Shown in pieces: positions 25,954-35,197 of a stretch of DNA of 37,967 nt; the first letter of the stretch is position 1, and every line of letters starts with the position of its first letter. The translations under genes and the position numbers were made by a program. The notes under the pieces were generated by a model. The model was not told the DNA's origin and searched no databases. It saw only the letters and a list, made by a program, of their open reading frames with translations. The DNA comes from Chitinivibrionales bacterium (GTDB taxonomy: Bacteria; Fibrobacterota; Chitinivibrionia; Chitinivibrionales; JANQEN01): NCBI GenBank assembly GCA_028278335.1, contig JANQEN010000061.1:1-37967 (forward strand). Reading direction: 5' to 3'.

Positions 25954-27528
25954 ATGAAGCGTCGGCCAGGAATAGAAAAAGCCAAGGAGTTTATTCTATC
26001 AAATATTGATACGGGAAAATTCTGCGCTGGCATGTTACTTCCTTCTATAAAGGAGCTTGCCAGGTTTGCGGGAGTCTCCTTTGTAACTATGTGGAAATCC
26101 ATCGATGCGCTTCGCAATGAGGGTGTGCTTGAATCAAAGAGCGGCGGCAAACGGATGATGGTCAGTGCCAAAGGAGCACGTCCACCGTCAATTCGTCGTA
26201 TCTCTCTCAATGAAGTTAAGGAAGATCGCCCGGTTGCAGGCCCCTTATGGCAGGTTGTCAAGGAGCGCATTAAAAGAGATATTCTCACCGGTCGCTACCA
26301 GGCAGGCATGCAACTTCCCTCGCACAAGGAGCTCCAGTCCTTTTATGATGTATCCTTTCCTACATTAAAAAAGGCTTTAGATGTATTGGCCTCTGAGGAG
26401 ATCATCACCGCCTTTCATAAGGGATATATGGTACCAGCACTGAGCGCCTCTGATAATCACACCCGGATTGTCGCTTTGGGATGCGGTTGGGAGGATGGTC
26501 GAATTTGGACCGACTATCTGGATAAAAACTACTTTCGTATATTAGAAACTGAGTGTATCAATGCAAAGATCGGGCTTGATATTGTCGTCTACTACCGCAC
26601 CGATGATGAGCTAAACTTTATCCATTCTGCCACACTCAAACCCTATGATTTAAAGGGTGAGAATGTGTTGGGTATTGTGTACGTGGTTGCCAATTTAGAG
26701 ATCAATCCTGAGGAGATTCTAAAGAAGGTTGCCATTCTTAAGAAACCGGTGGCCGTGTTAGATGTGGTTGGTGGATGGAGTTTTCCTGAGTTTGTGATAA
26801 ACAGTCCCCACTTTCACTTTTTTACAGCCACAGCAACCACGCGCCCTGCCATCCAGGTTGCTCAATATCTTCTGAGTATGGGGCATAAACGGGTGGCCTA
26901 TTTTTCTCCCTTTCACAAGGCCTTTTGGTCGCAAATACGATATCAGGGTATTGTTGACACCTATAGAACTGCGGGATATCCTGAGGGGGTTACACCCTAC
27001 ATCCTTGATCAGTATCGCTATCAGTGGGATTATTTACAGGACCGTGAAGATCCCGAAGATATTTCTCAGCTTATTGAGGAGTACAATAAATGGAAAACCT
27101 TTGCCACAAATGATTTCTTTCGTCGGTTTGGTAACATCAGCTACAGTATCTCTCGCTATCTTACTGAATGGAATTGTGCCAGCGGTGAAATTTTCCACCG
27201 TATGGTCCCGCTCTTTGAGAAAGCCCTTGCCTATGAAGATATAACCGCCTGGATCATGGCCAATGACTTTGCTGCAACCCTGGCCCTGGACTTTCTAAAA
27301 GAGCGCAATGTTAAAACCCCACAGCATCTTTCGGTAATTGCCTTTGATAATACTCTGGGTGCAATGGAAAACCGACTCACCTCCTACGACTTTAACAGTA
27401 GTGGAATCATCAGTTGGATGCTACGGTTTATAACCCGTCCCTCCTCCTTTGGTAAGGCTAAACGGAAAAAGGTGTTTGAGCCCGAAGGTACCATTGTTGA
27501 GCGAAGAACAACTGGGCAAGCAACCTAG
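25954..27528 (+). CDS. Transcriptional regulator with two GntR-type winged helices and a LacI-type sensor domain
   Basis: The 524-residue protein starts at ATG with AGGAG about 10 bases upstream. Two GntR-like winged helix-turn-helix domains stand in tandem. The first (about 8-75) contains GMLLPSIKELARFAGVSFVT and the second (about 92-165) GMQLPSHKELQSFYDVSFPT. The rest (about 168-510) is a periplasmic-binding-protein-like fold as in LacI-family regulators: LSMGHKRVAYFSPFHK, then WIMANDFAATLALDFL and VIAFDN. Such proteins respond to a sugar or other small ligand. Having two DNA-binding domains in one chain is unusual. Divergent placement suggests it controls the adjacent peptidase, itself, or the sugar-related genes downstream (Gfo/Idh, GH16). 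Confidence 0.85.
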   Translation: MKRRPGIEKAKEFILSNIDTGKFCAGMLLPSIKELARFAGVSFVTMWKSIDALRNEGVLESKSGGKRMMVSAKGARPPSIRRISLNEVKEDRPVAGPLWQVVKERIKRDILTGRYQAGMQLPSHKELQSFYDVSFPTLKKALDVLASEEIITAFHKGYMVPALSASDNHTRIVALGCGWEDGRIWTDYLDKNYFRILETECINAKIGLDIVVYYRTDDELNFIHSATLKPYDLKGENVLGIVYVVANLEINPEEILKKVAILKKPVAVLDVVGGWSFPEFVINSPHFHFFTATATTRPAIQVAQYLLSMGHKRVAYFSPFHKAFWSQIRYQGIVDTYRTAGYPEGVTPYILDQYRYQWDYLQDREDPEDISQLIEEYNKWKTFATNDFFRRFGNISYSISRYLTEWNCASGEIFHRMVPLFEKALAYEDITAWIMANDFAATLALDFLKERNVKTPQHLSVIAFDNTLGAMENRLTSYDFNSSGIISWMLRFITRPSSFGKAKRKKVFEPEGTIVERRTTGQAT

Positions 27529-27962
27529 TGCCTCTAAGTCCAGCTTGACCATTGCTAAATCCTGAATTTACATTGTTAATAGTAATTTTTAGTAGGGATA
27601 CTCGTTTATTCTTTTATGTAGTTTAATCCCCTTCAATCGCACCACCGAATGGTTCAGAAAAGCACGAGTGGTTGTTTGAGGCGAAGCCGAGTTTAACGAG
27701 TGCCTGAACCTGAGGTGAAAAAGTGCGATTGCGGGGTGTGATTTTAACCACCCTTAAAAAATGGAACTACATGCTTAACTAAGCCATACACTTAGAGATA
27801 AAATATTGTTACTACTCAGATATACCTTTAGCTAAGTCTTGTGAGACAGTCATTCCTGTACGCTTTTAGCGGGAATCTATGTTTAATTTTTGGGATATAC
27901 CTGAGTTGTATTACAATAAATACATAGATTTTAAATACTATTAAAAGCAGGGAGGTATGACA
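27529..27962. other. Intergenic region containing a nested palindrome
   Basis: There is no gene in these 430 bases. They hold the inverted-repeat element at 27635-27730 and the ribosome binding site (GGAGG at 27951-27955) of the next gene. Confidence 0.55.
27635..27730. repeat. 96-bp nested inverted repeat
   Basis: The outer arms AATCGCAC and GTGCGATT are perfect. Inner arms GGTTCAG (27651-27657) and CTGAACC (27703-27709), then GCAC and GTGC, are also complementary, so the element folds as a long imperfect hairpin. It looks like a palindromic intergenic repeat of the REP/MITE kind. Confidence 0.6.
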
Positions 27963-28955
27963 ATGAAAAAAACAAAATGGGGAATATTAGGATGTGCCAA
28001 AATTGCAACCGGGCTTGTTATACCTGCTCTCAAGCAGAGCACACTCTGCGAGGTGGTGGCTATTGCCTCACGAAACGAGGAAAAGGCCCGCTCCTTTGGT
28101 GAAAAACTTGGCATTGCTAGCTGCTATGGGAGCTATGAAGATCTATTGGCTGATCCTGAGGTTGAGGTAATCTATAATCCACTTCCTAATCATCTTCATG
28201 TACCCTGGACAGTTAAAGCCTTGGAAGCCGGCAAGCATGTACTCTGTGAAAAACCCTTTGCCTTGGATTATGCCGAGGCTCTCAAAATGGCTGAGGCTGC
28301 AAAAGGATTCTCACAATTAAAGGTGATGGAAGGATTTATGTACCGCTTTCATCCTCAATGGGAAGAGGTGGTCTCTTTAGTTCGATCTGGAGCGATTGGA
28401 ACTTTGGAAACAATCCAATCAGCCTTTTCCTATTATAATAGCAATGACGAGGATGTGCGCTACATTTATAAAAATGGCGGTGGTAGCCTTTATGATTTGG
28501 GTTGTTATAACATTTCATTGTCGCGACTACTTTTTGGATCTGAACCGAAGCGGATCTGTGGATTAATCGATAGAGATCCTCGGTTTGAGATTGATAGAAT
28601 CACCTCGGGTATGCTTGACTTTGGAACTGGCACTGCAACCTTCACCTGTTCAATCCAGATGGTTCACCATCAGCGAGTAAATATATTTGGCTCTACTGGT
28701 CGTATTGAAATTGAGATTCCCTTTAATGCTCCTGCAGATCGCCCCTGTCGTTTATGGTATCAAAAGGATATGGACATTGAGGAGAAGAGCTTTCCAGTCA
28801 GCAACCAGTTTACCATTCAGGGTGACCGCTTTGCTCAAGCAATTTTAGAAGATACGCCAGCGCCCTATTCCTTAGAGGATATGGTTGCCAACACCAGAGC
28901 AATTGATTCGCTCTTCCAAAGCGCAAAACAACAGTGTTGGGTGAGCTTAGAGTAG
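27963..28955 (+). CDS. Gfo/Idh/MocA-family NAD(P)-dependent oxidoreductase
   Basis: The 330-residue protein starts at ATG 27963, seven bases after GGAGG; the in-frame ATG at 27957 abuts that site and is less likely. The N-terminal Rossmann fold reads WGILGCAKIATGLVIPAL, and the family's signature lysine motif is E96-K97-P98 (CEKPFALDY). The C-terminal domain has the usual GGGSLYDLGCYNISL segment. Family members oxidise or reduce sugars and related polyols. Here the nearby GH16 gene, convergent with only five bases between the stops, suggests sugar metabolism. The precise substrate cannot be read from the sequence. Confidence 0.85.
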   Translation: MKKTKWGILGCAKIATGLVIPALKQSTLCEVVAIASRNEEKARSFGEKLGIASCYGSYEDLLADPEVEVIYNPLPNHLHVPWTVKALEAGKHVLCEKPFALDYAEALKMAEAAKGFSQLKVMEGFMYRFHPQWEEVVSLVRSGAIGTLETIQSAFSYYNSNDEDVRYIYKNGGGSLYDLGCYNISLSRLLFGSEPKRICGLIDRDPRFEIDRITSGMLDFGTGTATFTCSIQMVHHQRVNIFGSTGRIEIEIPFNAPADRPCRLWYQKDMDIEEKSFPVSNQFTIQGDRFAQAILEDTPAPYSLEDMVANTRAIDSLFQSAKQQCWVSLE

Positions 28956-28960
28956 GAAAA

Positions 28961-29782
28961 TTACTGATAAACTCGAACCCAATCCACATGCATTTTCAAG
29001 CCCTCACCAGTGTAGTTTCCGGAAGCTGGGGTACCGGAATACATGTAGGTGCCACCTACCGCGATGTTGAGAATCATAAAGAATTCATGATGGAAAAAGG
29101 GATTTCTTGATAGGGGCAAGGAGTAGTAAAGCTCATTATTAATCAAGCCCATCATGACATCTTCCCGCCATTCGATGGTGTACACATGGTATCCTCTATC
29201 AGGAATTGGATAGTCTCGAGAAATATAGGTGTACTCATTGGGGTATCTGTTTCCAAAGTGGGTTGTAAAATGAACCATATCCGGTTGGGTGCCACCCACT
29301 TCCATGATATCCACCTCACCGCATTTTGGCCAATGTACTTCACCGGCAGCGCTGTTTCTTCCTACATTAGCTCCCATAAGCCAGAAGGTTGGCCAAAGTC
29401 CTGCATCGCCATAGGGGAGTTTTATCCGCGCCTCAATGCGACCATACTTGACTTCGTATAAATCTTTGGTTACTAACTTGGAAGAGGTGTAACGATTGTT
29501 TTCAAATTTTGCAGCAATGACAAGCTCACCATTCTCTATTTTGGCATTGTCCTCTTCATAGGTTTGCAATTCCTGATTTCCCCATCCAACTTGAAAAGGA
29601 TAATAGTTAGCGCCATTACCGGTTTGGTGAGTCCATTTTGTGGCGTCAATAGAAGGACCATCAAACTCGTCACTCCAAACAAGATTGTTGAATTGGCTGA
29701 CAAAGACATCATCGTCCATGGTTTGACAGGTGAACAGAAGCGATGCAATCAAACAGACGAACATTAAACTATACTTTTTCAT
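28961..29782 (-). CDS. GH16-family beta-glucanase (laminarinase-type), probable lipoprotein
   Basis: The 273-residue protein has AAGGGG upstream of its ATG. The GH16 signature is complete: E156-V-D158-I-M-E161, the nucleophile/helper/acid-base triad, in GEVDIMEVGG. It is preceded by LVWSDEFDG at the domain start, RIEARIKLPYGDAGLWPTFW and the usual YTIEWR. Such enzymes hydrolyse beta-1,3 or mixed beta-1,3-1,4 glucans. The N-terminus has a hydrophobic segment ending in LLFTC; C19 could be lipidated, although T at -1 is atypical for a lipobox. No accessory carbohydrate-binding module is present. Confidence 0.9.
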   Translation of the reverse strand: MKKYSLMFVCLIASLLFTCQTMDDDVFVSQFNNLVWSDEFDGPSIDATKWTHQTGNGANYYPFQVGWGNQELQTYEEDNAKIENGELVIAAKFENNRYTSSKLVTKDLYEVKYGRIEARIKLPYGDAGLWPTFWLMGANVGRNSAAGEVHWPKCGEVDIMEVGGTQPDMVHFTTHFGNRYPNEYTYISRDYPIPDRGYHVYTIEWREDVMMGLINNELYYSLPLSRNPFFHHEFFMILNIAVGGTYMYSGTPASGNYTGEGLKMHVDWVRVYQ

Positions 29783-30024
29783 GTCACAACCCCTTGTTTT
29801 TGCTACTACGTTTTACTGTACTATAGAATTGGCTATAATATAATAAAATTATTCTTCTATTGTTCGATAGAGTAGCATTTCTTATCCTGGTGGCCAGGAG
29901 AAATACGCAAGAATAGCCTAGGTCCAGCAATATTCTCTTTCAAAGGGAATAGGGGGGATTATATTTTTAGACATATAGCCAGTATCAATTGGTTACTTTC
30001 CTTTAAAAAACCAAGGAACGATTC

Positions 30025-30396
30025 ATGGGATCACCAAGGGCAGAACAATTTAGTAAAGAGCGTACGTTGCTGAATGAGACGGTCATGAAATATGCTGATC
30101 TCCCGTTAAAAAGGTTTTTTAGCCTGGATTCACAGATGTATCGAGAGGGTGCACTCTCACCAAAGGTAAAGGAGTTGCTTGGATTAGTATCCTCCTTAGT
30201 GCTTCGCTGCGATGACTGTATCAAATATCATGTGATCCGCTGTCATGAGGAGGGAATAACCAGTGAAGAGTTAGAGGAAGGCTTAAGTGTCGGCCTTGTT
30301 GTGGGTGGTTCCATTACAATTCCACACCTGCGTAGAGCCTTTGCATTGTGGGATGAGTTACAAGAGGAAAAAAATAGTAAGAGCTTTGAAGCCTAA
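30025..30396 (+). CDS. Carboxymuconolactone decarboxylase/AhpD-like protein
   Basis: The 123-residue all-helical protein has AAGGA upstream of its ATG. It carries the AhpD-type redox motif C62-x2-C65-x3-H69 (RCDDCIKYH), which in AhpD relays electrons to peroxiredoxins and in related proteins acts in other redox or decarboxylation reactions. The rest (GLVVGGSITIPHLRRAF) fits the CMD family. It heads a tight same-strand set with rpiB and the dCMP deaminase gene (42-base gap to rpiB), so it may be co-transcribed. The exact reaction is unknown. Confidence 0.82.
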   Translation: MGSPRAEQFSKERTLLNETVMKYADLPLKRFFSLDSQMYREGALSPKVKELLGLVSSLVLRCDDCIKYHVIRCHEEGITSEELEEGLSVGLVVGGSITIPHLRRAFALWDELQEEKNSKSFEA

Positions 30397-30438
30397 CAGT
30401 TAAATGAACATCGAGATAAATTACATAAGGAGAAAGCT

Positions 30439-30906
30439 GTGTCTGAGAAGATAATTGTTGCCAGTGACCATGCTGGATTTGCAATGAAGGAGTATCTAAA
30501 GAGTGAATTAAAGAAGCGTGATTTTGAAGTAGAGGATGCTGGAACATACAACACTGATTCCGTTGATTATCCAGTGTATGCAGCAAAACTATCAGAAGCT
30601 GTAGCGAGTGGTGCTGTAAACAAGGGTGTTTTAGTGTGTGGGTCTGGTATTGGTGCTTCAATGACTGCGAATCGCTTTAAAGGTGTCCGTGCAGCGCTCT
30701 GTACCTCAGTGGAGATGGCAAAGCTCTCTCGTATGCATAATGACGCTAATGTGCTTGTTGTTGGTGGACGGCTTACTTCGGAGGAAACAGCCTCTCTTAT
30801 GCTCGATGCCTGGCTTACCACGGAGTTTGAAGGTGGGCGTCATCAAAATCGAATTACATTGATGGACAGTGTCAATGGTGAAGAGGAAAGCAATGACAAC
30901 CGGTAA
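30439..30906 (+). CDS. rpiB: Ribose-5-phosphate isomerase B
   Basis: The 155-residue protein starts at GTG, six bases after AAGGAG. RpiB interconverts ribose-5-phosphate and ribulose-5-phosphate in the pentose phosphate pathway. The family features are clear: D10-H11 near the start (VASDHAGFAMKEYL), the catalytic C67 in VCGSGIGAS, and H100-N101 in SRMHNDANVLVVGGR. Length is typical of the LacAB/RpiB family. Its last 14 bases overlap the start of the dCMP deaminase gene, indicating translational coupling. Confidence 0.93.
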   Translation: MSEKIIVASDHAGFAMKEYLKSELKKRDFEVEDAGTYNTDSVDYPVYAAKLSEAVASGAVNKGVLVCGSGIGASMTANRFKGVRAALCTSVEMAKLSRMHNDANVLVVGGRLTSEETASLMLDAWLTTEFEGGRHQNRITLMDSVNGEEESNDNR

Positions 30907-31399
30907 AACAGAGAAACGTCAGGATTATCTCTCTTGGGATGAGTATTTCATGGGGATTGCTCTTATGTCAGCTCTGCGCAGTAAGGATCCCAATACACAG
31001 GTTGGCGCATGTATAGTCAATGAGAACAAGCGTATTGTTGGTGTTGGCTATAACGGCTTTCCCACTGGCTGCTCCGATGATGATCTTCCCTGGGAGCGGG
31101 AAGGCGATTATATTGATACCAAGTATCCCTATGTGTGTCATGCAGAATTAAATGCCGTACTCAATGCAATCCAGTCTAACTTGGCTGGATGTTCTATATA
31201 TATTGCCCTTTTTCCCTGTAATGAGTGTGCTAAAGTGATCATTCAGTCGGGGATCTCCCAGGTGGTTTATCTCTCTGATAAATACGCCGATACTGATCCG
31301 GTCATTGCTGCCAAGCGTATGTTTGATCAAAGTGGTGTGCAGTATAGGCAATTGATGATTGATCGGAAACCGGTCACTATTAATTGGCATACAGAGTGA
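30893..31399 (+). CDS. dCMP deaminase (ComEB-type)
   Basis: The 168-residue protein starts at ATG 30893, with GAGGAAAG upstream, inside the end of rpiB. It deaminates dCMP to dUMP, feeding thymidylate synthesis. Zinc-site motifs are H83-A-E85 (CHAELNA) and P-C109-x2-C112 (FPCNEC), and the N-terminal YFMGIALMSALRSKDPNTQVGA stretch is typical. The length is normal for bacterial ComEB/dCMP deaminases. An alternative start at 30869 is in frame but lacks a ribosome binding site. Confidence 0.92.
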   Translation: MTTGKTEKRQDYLSWDEYFMGIALMSALRSKDPNTQVGACIVNENKRIVGVGYNGFPTGCSDDDLPWEREGDYIDTKYPYVCHAELNAVLNAIQSNLAGCSIYIALFPCNECAKVIIQSGISQVVYLSDKYADTDPVIAAKRMFDQSGVQYRQLMIDRKPVTINWHTE

Positions 31400-31923
31400 T
31401 AAGTGCTACTTAAGTTTTAAAGAGCAACGTTGCTACACCGTAAACCATTTTTCGCACTAGCACCTGTTTTTGATGCCCTTTTCAGGAGCTTTTCCGGAAA
31501 TGTGTCCTTTTCTCGCGCGTTAATTCCTACAAATCATTCTCTTTTAAAGCAATAGAGAGGTTAAAGTAAAAATCTTCCTTTCAATTTTGATTTTTTATAA
31601 CTATCTAATATATTTTATCTCCAGTATTAACTACTTGGGTAGTTACTAAACATCCCTGTCACCACTCTTTCTTTAACTATTGCTTTGCATTTAGGCATAG
31701 AACTGATGTGATACAATAATGGTGGGTTGTTTTATAATTATGGTAGGTGTACGTTAACGTTGTTGGTGTGTTTTTGAATATATTGACTATTAGACTTTAC
31801 CCTCATCTTCTCCTTTGCCCTCTACTTTTCATGAGAAAAGTATAGGAGATAAAACAGTACCCTTGTACCATTGCCTATTTAACAATGGATCAATACGGTA
31901 TAGGGGTACTGCGGAGGGTTTAC
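31400..31923. other. Intergenic region between convergent genes, with hairpins
   Basis: About 520 bases without a gene. Two inverted repeats stand near its right end: TACTTTTC/GAAAAGTA at 31823-31842, and CAGTACCC (31855-31862) with GGGTACTG (31904-31911) enclosing an inner CCATTG/CAATGG pair. They may end transcription from the minus-strand binding-protein gene, but no clear T tract follows. Confidence 0.5.
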
Positions 31924-33579
31924 TTAAGGCTCCTCTTTTAAAATCTCTACTGAATAGAAAAATTTTCGTGATGTAGGATTAATCACAAATCCTTCAATGT
32001 TTTTTCTAAAGGCAATGCTCTGCACTGAGTGGGCTAAGAATACATAGGAGGCATGGGCGTGGAGCATTTCCTGGAATTTGGCATAGTAATCATATCGTTT
32101 GCCAATGTCGTAGGTTCGTAAGGCATTAGTCAAAAGATTTTGCGCTGTGGTGTCATTAAAGAATCCGTAATTACCCACCGCATCCAGAGCACACTTATTA
32201 GCGCCATAGAGGGAGTTGAGAAAGTTGTCAGTGTCACCATTGTCACCGGTCCAACCAAGTAGGCACATCTGGGCTTTTCCTGCGCGTAACTCTTGTAAAT
32301 ACTTTTTCCACTCTGTTTTGTAAAGCGTGACCGTAATACCCACTTCCTTAAGATACTTTTTTATGGCCTCGCCAATTTTGAGGGGATCAAACATATAAGG
32401 GCGAGATACAGGCATCACATGAAGGGCAACAGAAAATCCCTGTTCATATCCAGCCTCTTTTAGTAATACCCTTGCCTTTTCAGGGTCGTAGGGATAGTCT
32501 TCTATTTCATCATTATATCCCAAAAGAAAGGGAGGCATTCCATTAACCGCTTTTATCGCAGTACCCTGATAAATATTATCGACAATAGCCTGTTTGTCAA
32601 TAGCATGCTGAATCGCTTTACGCACAGTAAGCTTGGTGAGCGGTTCCAAATAGCCTGGAGACTTGACCCATGCCTCTTCGGGGTCGCGTTGCCCATTTTT
32701 ATTGCTGTCGCGATAGCCATAGCCCGAATTGATCGCCATGTAACCAACATTCATACCCGGCTCTTGCATGAGTTTTAAATCAGGATTGCTTCGTATATTG
32801 TCAAGGTCTGCAGGATTGGGATATTCCATTCCTTGAATCTCGTTTGCGATAAGGGCCTTTAAACGATTGGCGCCATCGGGAATAACTTTAAAGATCAACT
32901 TGTCGATTTTTGGTATCTCACGCCAGTAATTTTTGTTTGCCATAAGAGTTATTTGGTCATCTTTAATCCACTCAACAAACTTAAAGGGGCCGGTTCCACA
33001 GGGGTGCTTACTCGCATCCTCACCAAGCTTCTCATGGTTGTCCGGGCTAACTATGCAGACTGTAGTCATCACCAGAGATATCATAATTGAGGCATTGATA
33101 TTTTTAAGTATAATCTTTACCGAAAAATCATCGACCTTTTCAACCCTGTCAATATCACTAAAGCACCAGTCCCAATAGGACCATTTGCCATAGCTATGAA
33201 AGGGGTGTTTTTTGTCATACATACGGGCAAAACTAAAGATAACGGCATCTGCATTAAAGGGGGTGCCATCATGAAAAAGCACATCCTTACGAAGATGAAA
33301 AAGTATCTCCTTGCCGTCCTCAGATATCTCCCAGGAGGTCGCTAAACAGGGTTCAATTTCAACAGTGCCCGGCTTGAATTGCACCAGTCCCTCAAAAATG
33401 TTGTCCAAGCGCTGATTGGTCTCTCCATCGTCGGAATCGCCCGGGTCTAAGGTGGTAACATCTCCGCTACTGCCAAAAATAAGAATGTTTTCCGGCTTTT
33501 TCTTGTTCGAGCCACAGGATGCAAAAAGTAGGATAAAACTGAAAACAAGTAGACAGGAGAGAATATTCGATTTCTTCAT
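31924..33579 (-). CDS. ABC transporter family-5 substrate-binding lipoprotein (peptide/nickel type)
   Basis: The 551-residue protein has AAGGAG eight bases before its ATG. An N-terminal lipoprotein signal ends in LLFASC, with C22 as the likely lipidated residue. The mature part is a typical SBP_bac_5 (DppA/OppA) protein: TLDPGDSDDGETNQRLDNIFEGLV, LATSWEISEDGKEILFHLRKDVLFHDGTPFNADAVIFSF, and CGTGPFKFVEW. It binds oligopeptides or similar ligands for an ABC importer. No permease or ATPase gene is adjacent, so it is an orphan in this window. The ligand is not identifiable. Confidence 0.9.
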   Translation of the reverse strand: MKKSNILSCLLVFSFILLFASCGSNKKKPENILIFGSSGDVTTLDPGDSDDGETNQRLDNIFEGLVQFKPGTVEIEPCLATSWEISEDGKEILFHLRKDVLFHDGTPFNADAVIFSFARMYDKKHPFHSYGKWSYWDWCFSDIDRVEKVDDFSVKIILKNINASIMISLVMTTVCIVSPDNHEKLGEDASKHPCGTGPFKFVEWIKDDQITLMANKNYWREIPKIDKLIFKVIPDGANRLKALIANEIQGMEYPNPADLDNIRSNPDLKLMQEPGMNVGYMAINSGYGYRDSNKNGQRDPEEAWVKSPGYLEPLTKLTVRKAIQHAIDKQAIVDNIYQGTAIKAVNGMPPFLLGYNDEIEDYPYDPEKARVLLKEAGYEQGFSVALHVMPVSRPYMFDPLKIGEAIKKYLKEVGITVTLYKTEWKKYLQELRAGKAQMCLLGWTGDNGDTDNFLNSLYGANKCALDAVGNYGFFNDTTAQNLLTNALRTYDIGKRYDYYAKFQEMLHAHASYVFLAHSVQSIAFRKNIEGFVINPTSRKFFYSVEILKEEP

Positions 33580-33937
33580 ACGTTATTCTCCTTAGAGGGG
33601 AAGGATTAACACCAGAACAAATATCAATTGACCAGTGTTCTTTGTACTACTTACTAGGGTATTAACAACCAAAAGGATGTATGTCCCTTAGAATCAAAAT
33701 ATGTACCCGTTTAAGATAAAGTCAATAATTCCTACCTTTCTAATTATATGGAAGAGAGTTACTTCTTATGATGCTAATCTCTATTGCCCAGATCCTTGGT
33801 GTGAAGGGCAAAAACAGTTTAGGGAGCAAGGACATACAAAAATTTTAAATGATACCTTTTGCTTAGGTCTTTCTCATTGAAAACAGAGGATTTTAGGTTG
33901 AAATTCTTTATCATCAGATATATCTTATTTCCATAGG
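33580..33937. other. Intergenic, possible gene-fragment remnant
   Basis: The region holds the promoter side of the binding-protein gene. A plus-strand open stretch of about 45 codons around 33752-33880 encodes a segment ending in YDANLYCPDPWCEGQKQF and GHTKILNDTFC, with a zinc-ribbon-like Cys pair, then stops. It has no start codon or ribosome binding site and could be a relic of a transposase or other gene. I cannot assign it. Confidence 0.3.
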
Positions 33938-34111
33938 TTAAACCCAGATTATGCAGTAGGAGTAGATGCAGAAGTGCAAGATTATGATTTAGTAAGAGTT
34001 GAAGGTTATGAAGGGCATATCTACAAGGTGATATGGCCGAAAAGCATGAAATTCTTAATGAACATAGGGTTGTATTTCTGCGCTGCTTCCTTTTGCATAA
34101 TCTGGGTTTAA
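33938..34111. mobile_element. 174-bp element with perfect 17-bp inverted ends, copy 1
   Basis: TTAAACCCAGATTATGC (33938-33954) and its exact complement (34095-34111) bound the element. Bases 33942-34040 recur at 37869-37967 with only two mismatches. One frame stays open across the element (including VGVDAEVQDYDLVRVEGYEGH), and both differences between copies are conservative in that frame (V/L, Y/F). It has no start codon with a ribosome binding site. It looks like a non-autonomous mobile repeat. Confidence 0.7.
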
Positions 34112-34239
34112 TGCAGAGTAGTAATAATTTTTTATGGTAATCATATTCACACTTTTTGTGGAATAAAGAGAATGAAGAAATGTATTCAATATTGGTTTAA
34201 CTACCAATAAAACTCTTTGTTCCAGCTAGGAGGATGTTC

Positions 34240-35169
34240 ATGTCAAAGATTTCGATAATTGGTGCCGGTCACGTTGGTGCAACCACCGCATTTATTACTG
34301 CCCAAAAGTGCCTTGCAGAAGAGATTGTGCTTGTTGACATTGTTGAAGGCCTTCCGCAGGGAAAGGGTCTTGATATGTTTGAATCAGGGCCGGTTCAGGG
34401 GTTTTCCGGTCGGGTAAGAGGCACGAATGATTACGAAGATATTGCCGGGTCGTCAATCGTTGTCATGACTGCTGGTATCGCACGAAAACCGGGCATGAGT
34501 CGAGAGGATCTTTTACGGACCAATGCCTCCATCGTAGCCAACGCCGCTTCCCATATCAAAGAGAGCTGCAAAGATGCCATTGTGATTGTTGTTACCAACC
34601 CCTTAGATATGATGACCTTCCATATGTGGAAACAATTGGGATTTCCCACTGAGCGAGTTGTGGGGCAAGCTGGCTGTCTTGACACAGCGCGATATCGAAC
34701 CTTTATTGGAGAAAAACTGGGTGTCTCCTCAAAGGACGTTTCTGCGATTCTTATGGGTGGTCACGGTGATACCATGGTTCCCTTACCGCGCTATACCACA
34801 GTGGCCGGTATCCCCCTTACTGATTTAATGAGCACAGAGGATATCGAGGCAATTGTAAAACGTGCACGAACCGGTGGTGGAGAAATCGTAAGCCTTCTCA
34901 AGACTGGTAGTGCCTATTATGCACCGGCAGCAGCCACCGTTGAGATGGTTGAATCTATCGTGATGAATCAAAAACGGGTACTCTGCTGCTCCTGTCTTTT
35001 GCAGGGTGAATTCGGATGGAATGATCTGTATATTGGTGTTCCCTGTATTTTAGGAAAAAAGGGTGTTGAAAAGATAATCGAGCTTAAATTGACTCCCGAG
35101 GAAAAAGCGCTCTTTGATGAATCTGCTGGAAAGTATAAAACTGGCATTGAGGAGATGTTGGCTCTGTGA
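34240..35169 (+). CDS. mdh: Malate dehydrogenase (LDH-like type)
   Basis: The 309-residue enzyme starts at ATG 34240, six bases after AGGAGG; the in-frame ATG at 34234 abuts that site. It interconverts malate and oxaloacetate with NAD(H). Seen are the Rossmann motif IGAGHVGATTA, the substrate-binding ARKPGMSREDL loop (both arginines), VVTNPLDMMTFHMW, and the catalytic H175 in GGHGDTMVPL. The R-K-P-G-M-S-R loop favours malate rather than lactate dehydrogenase. The gene precedes the two fumarase genes, an arrangement suiting a reductive or oxidative C4 branch. A terminator separates it from them, so it may be transcribed on its own. Confidence 0.93.
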   Translation: MSKISIIGAGHVGATTAFITAQKCLAEEIVLVDIVEGLPQGKGLDMFESGPVQGFSGRVRGTNDYEDIAGSSIVVMTAGIARKPGMSREDLLRTNASIVANAASHIKESCKDAIVIVVTNPLDMMTFHMWKQLGFPTERVVGQAGCLDTARYRTFIGEKLGVSSKDVSAILMGGHGDTMVPLPRYTTVAGIPLTDLMSTEDIEAIVKRARTGGGEIVSLLKTGSAYYAPAAATVEMVESIVMNQKRVLCCSCLLQGEFGWNDLYIGVPCILGKKGVEKIIELKLTPEEKALFDESAGKYKTGIEEMLAL

Positions 35170-35197
35170 TAATTGACCGAATCAAATATGATTTTAG

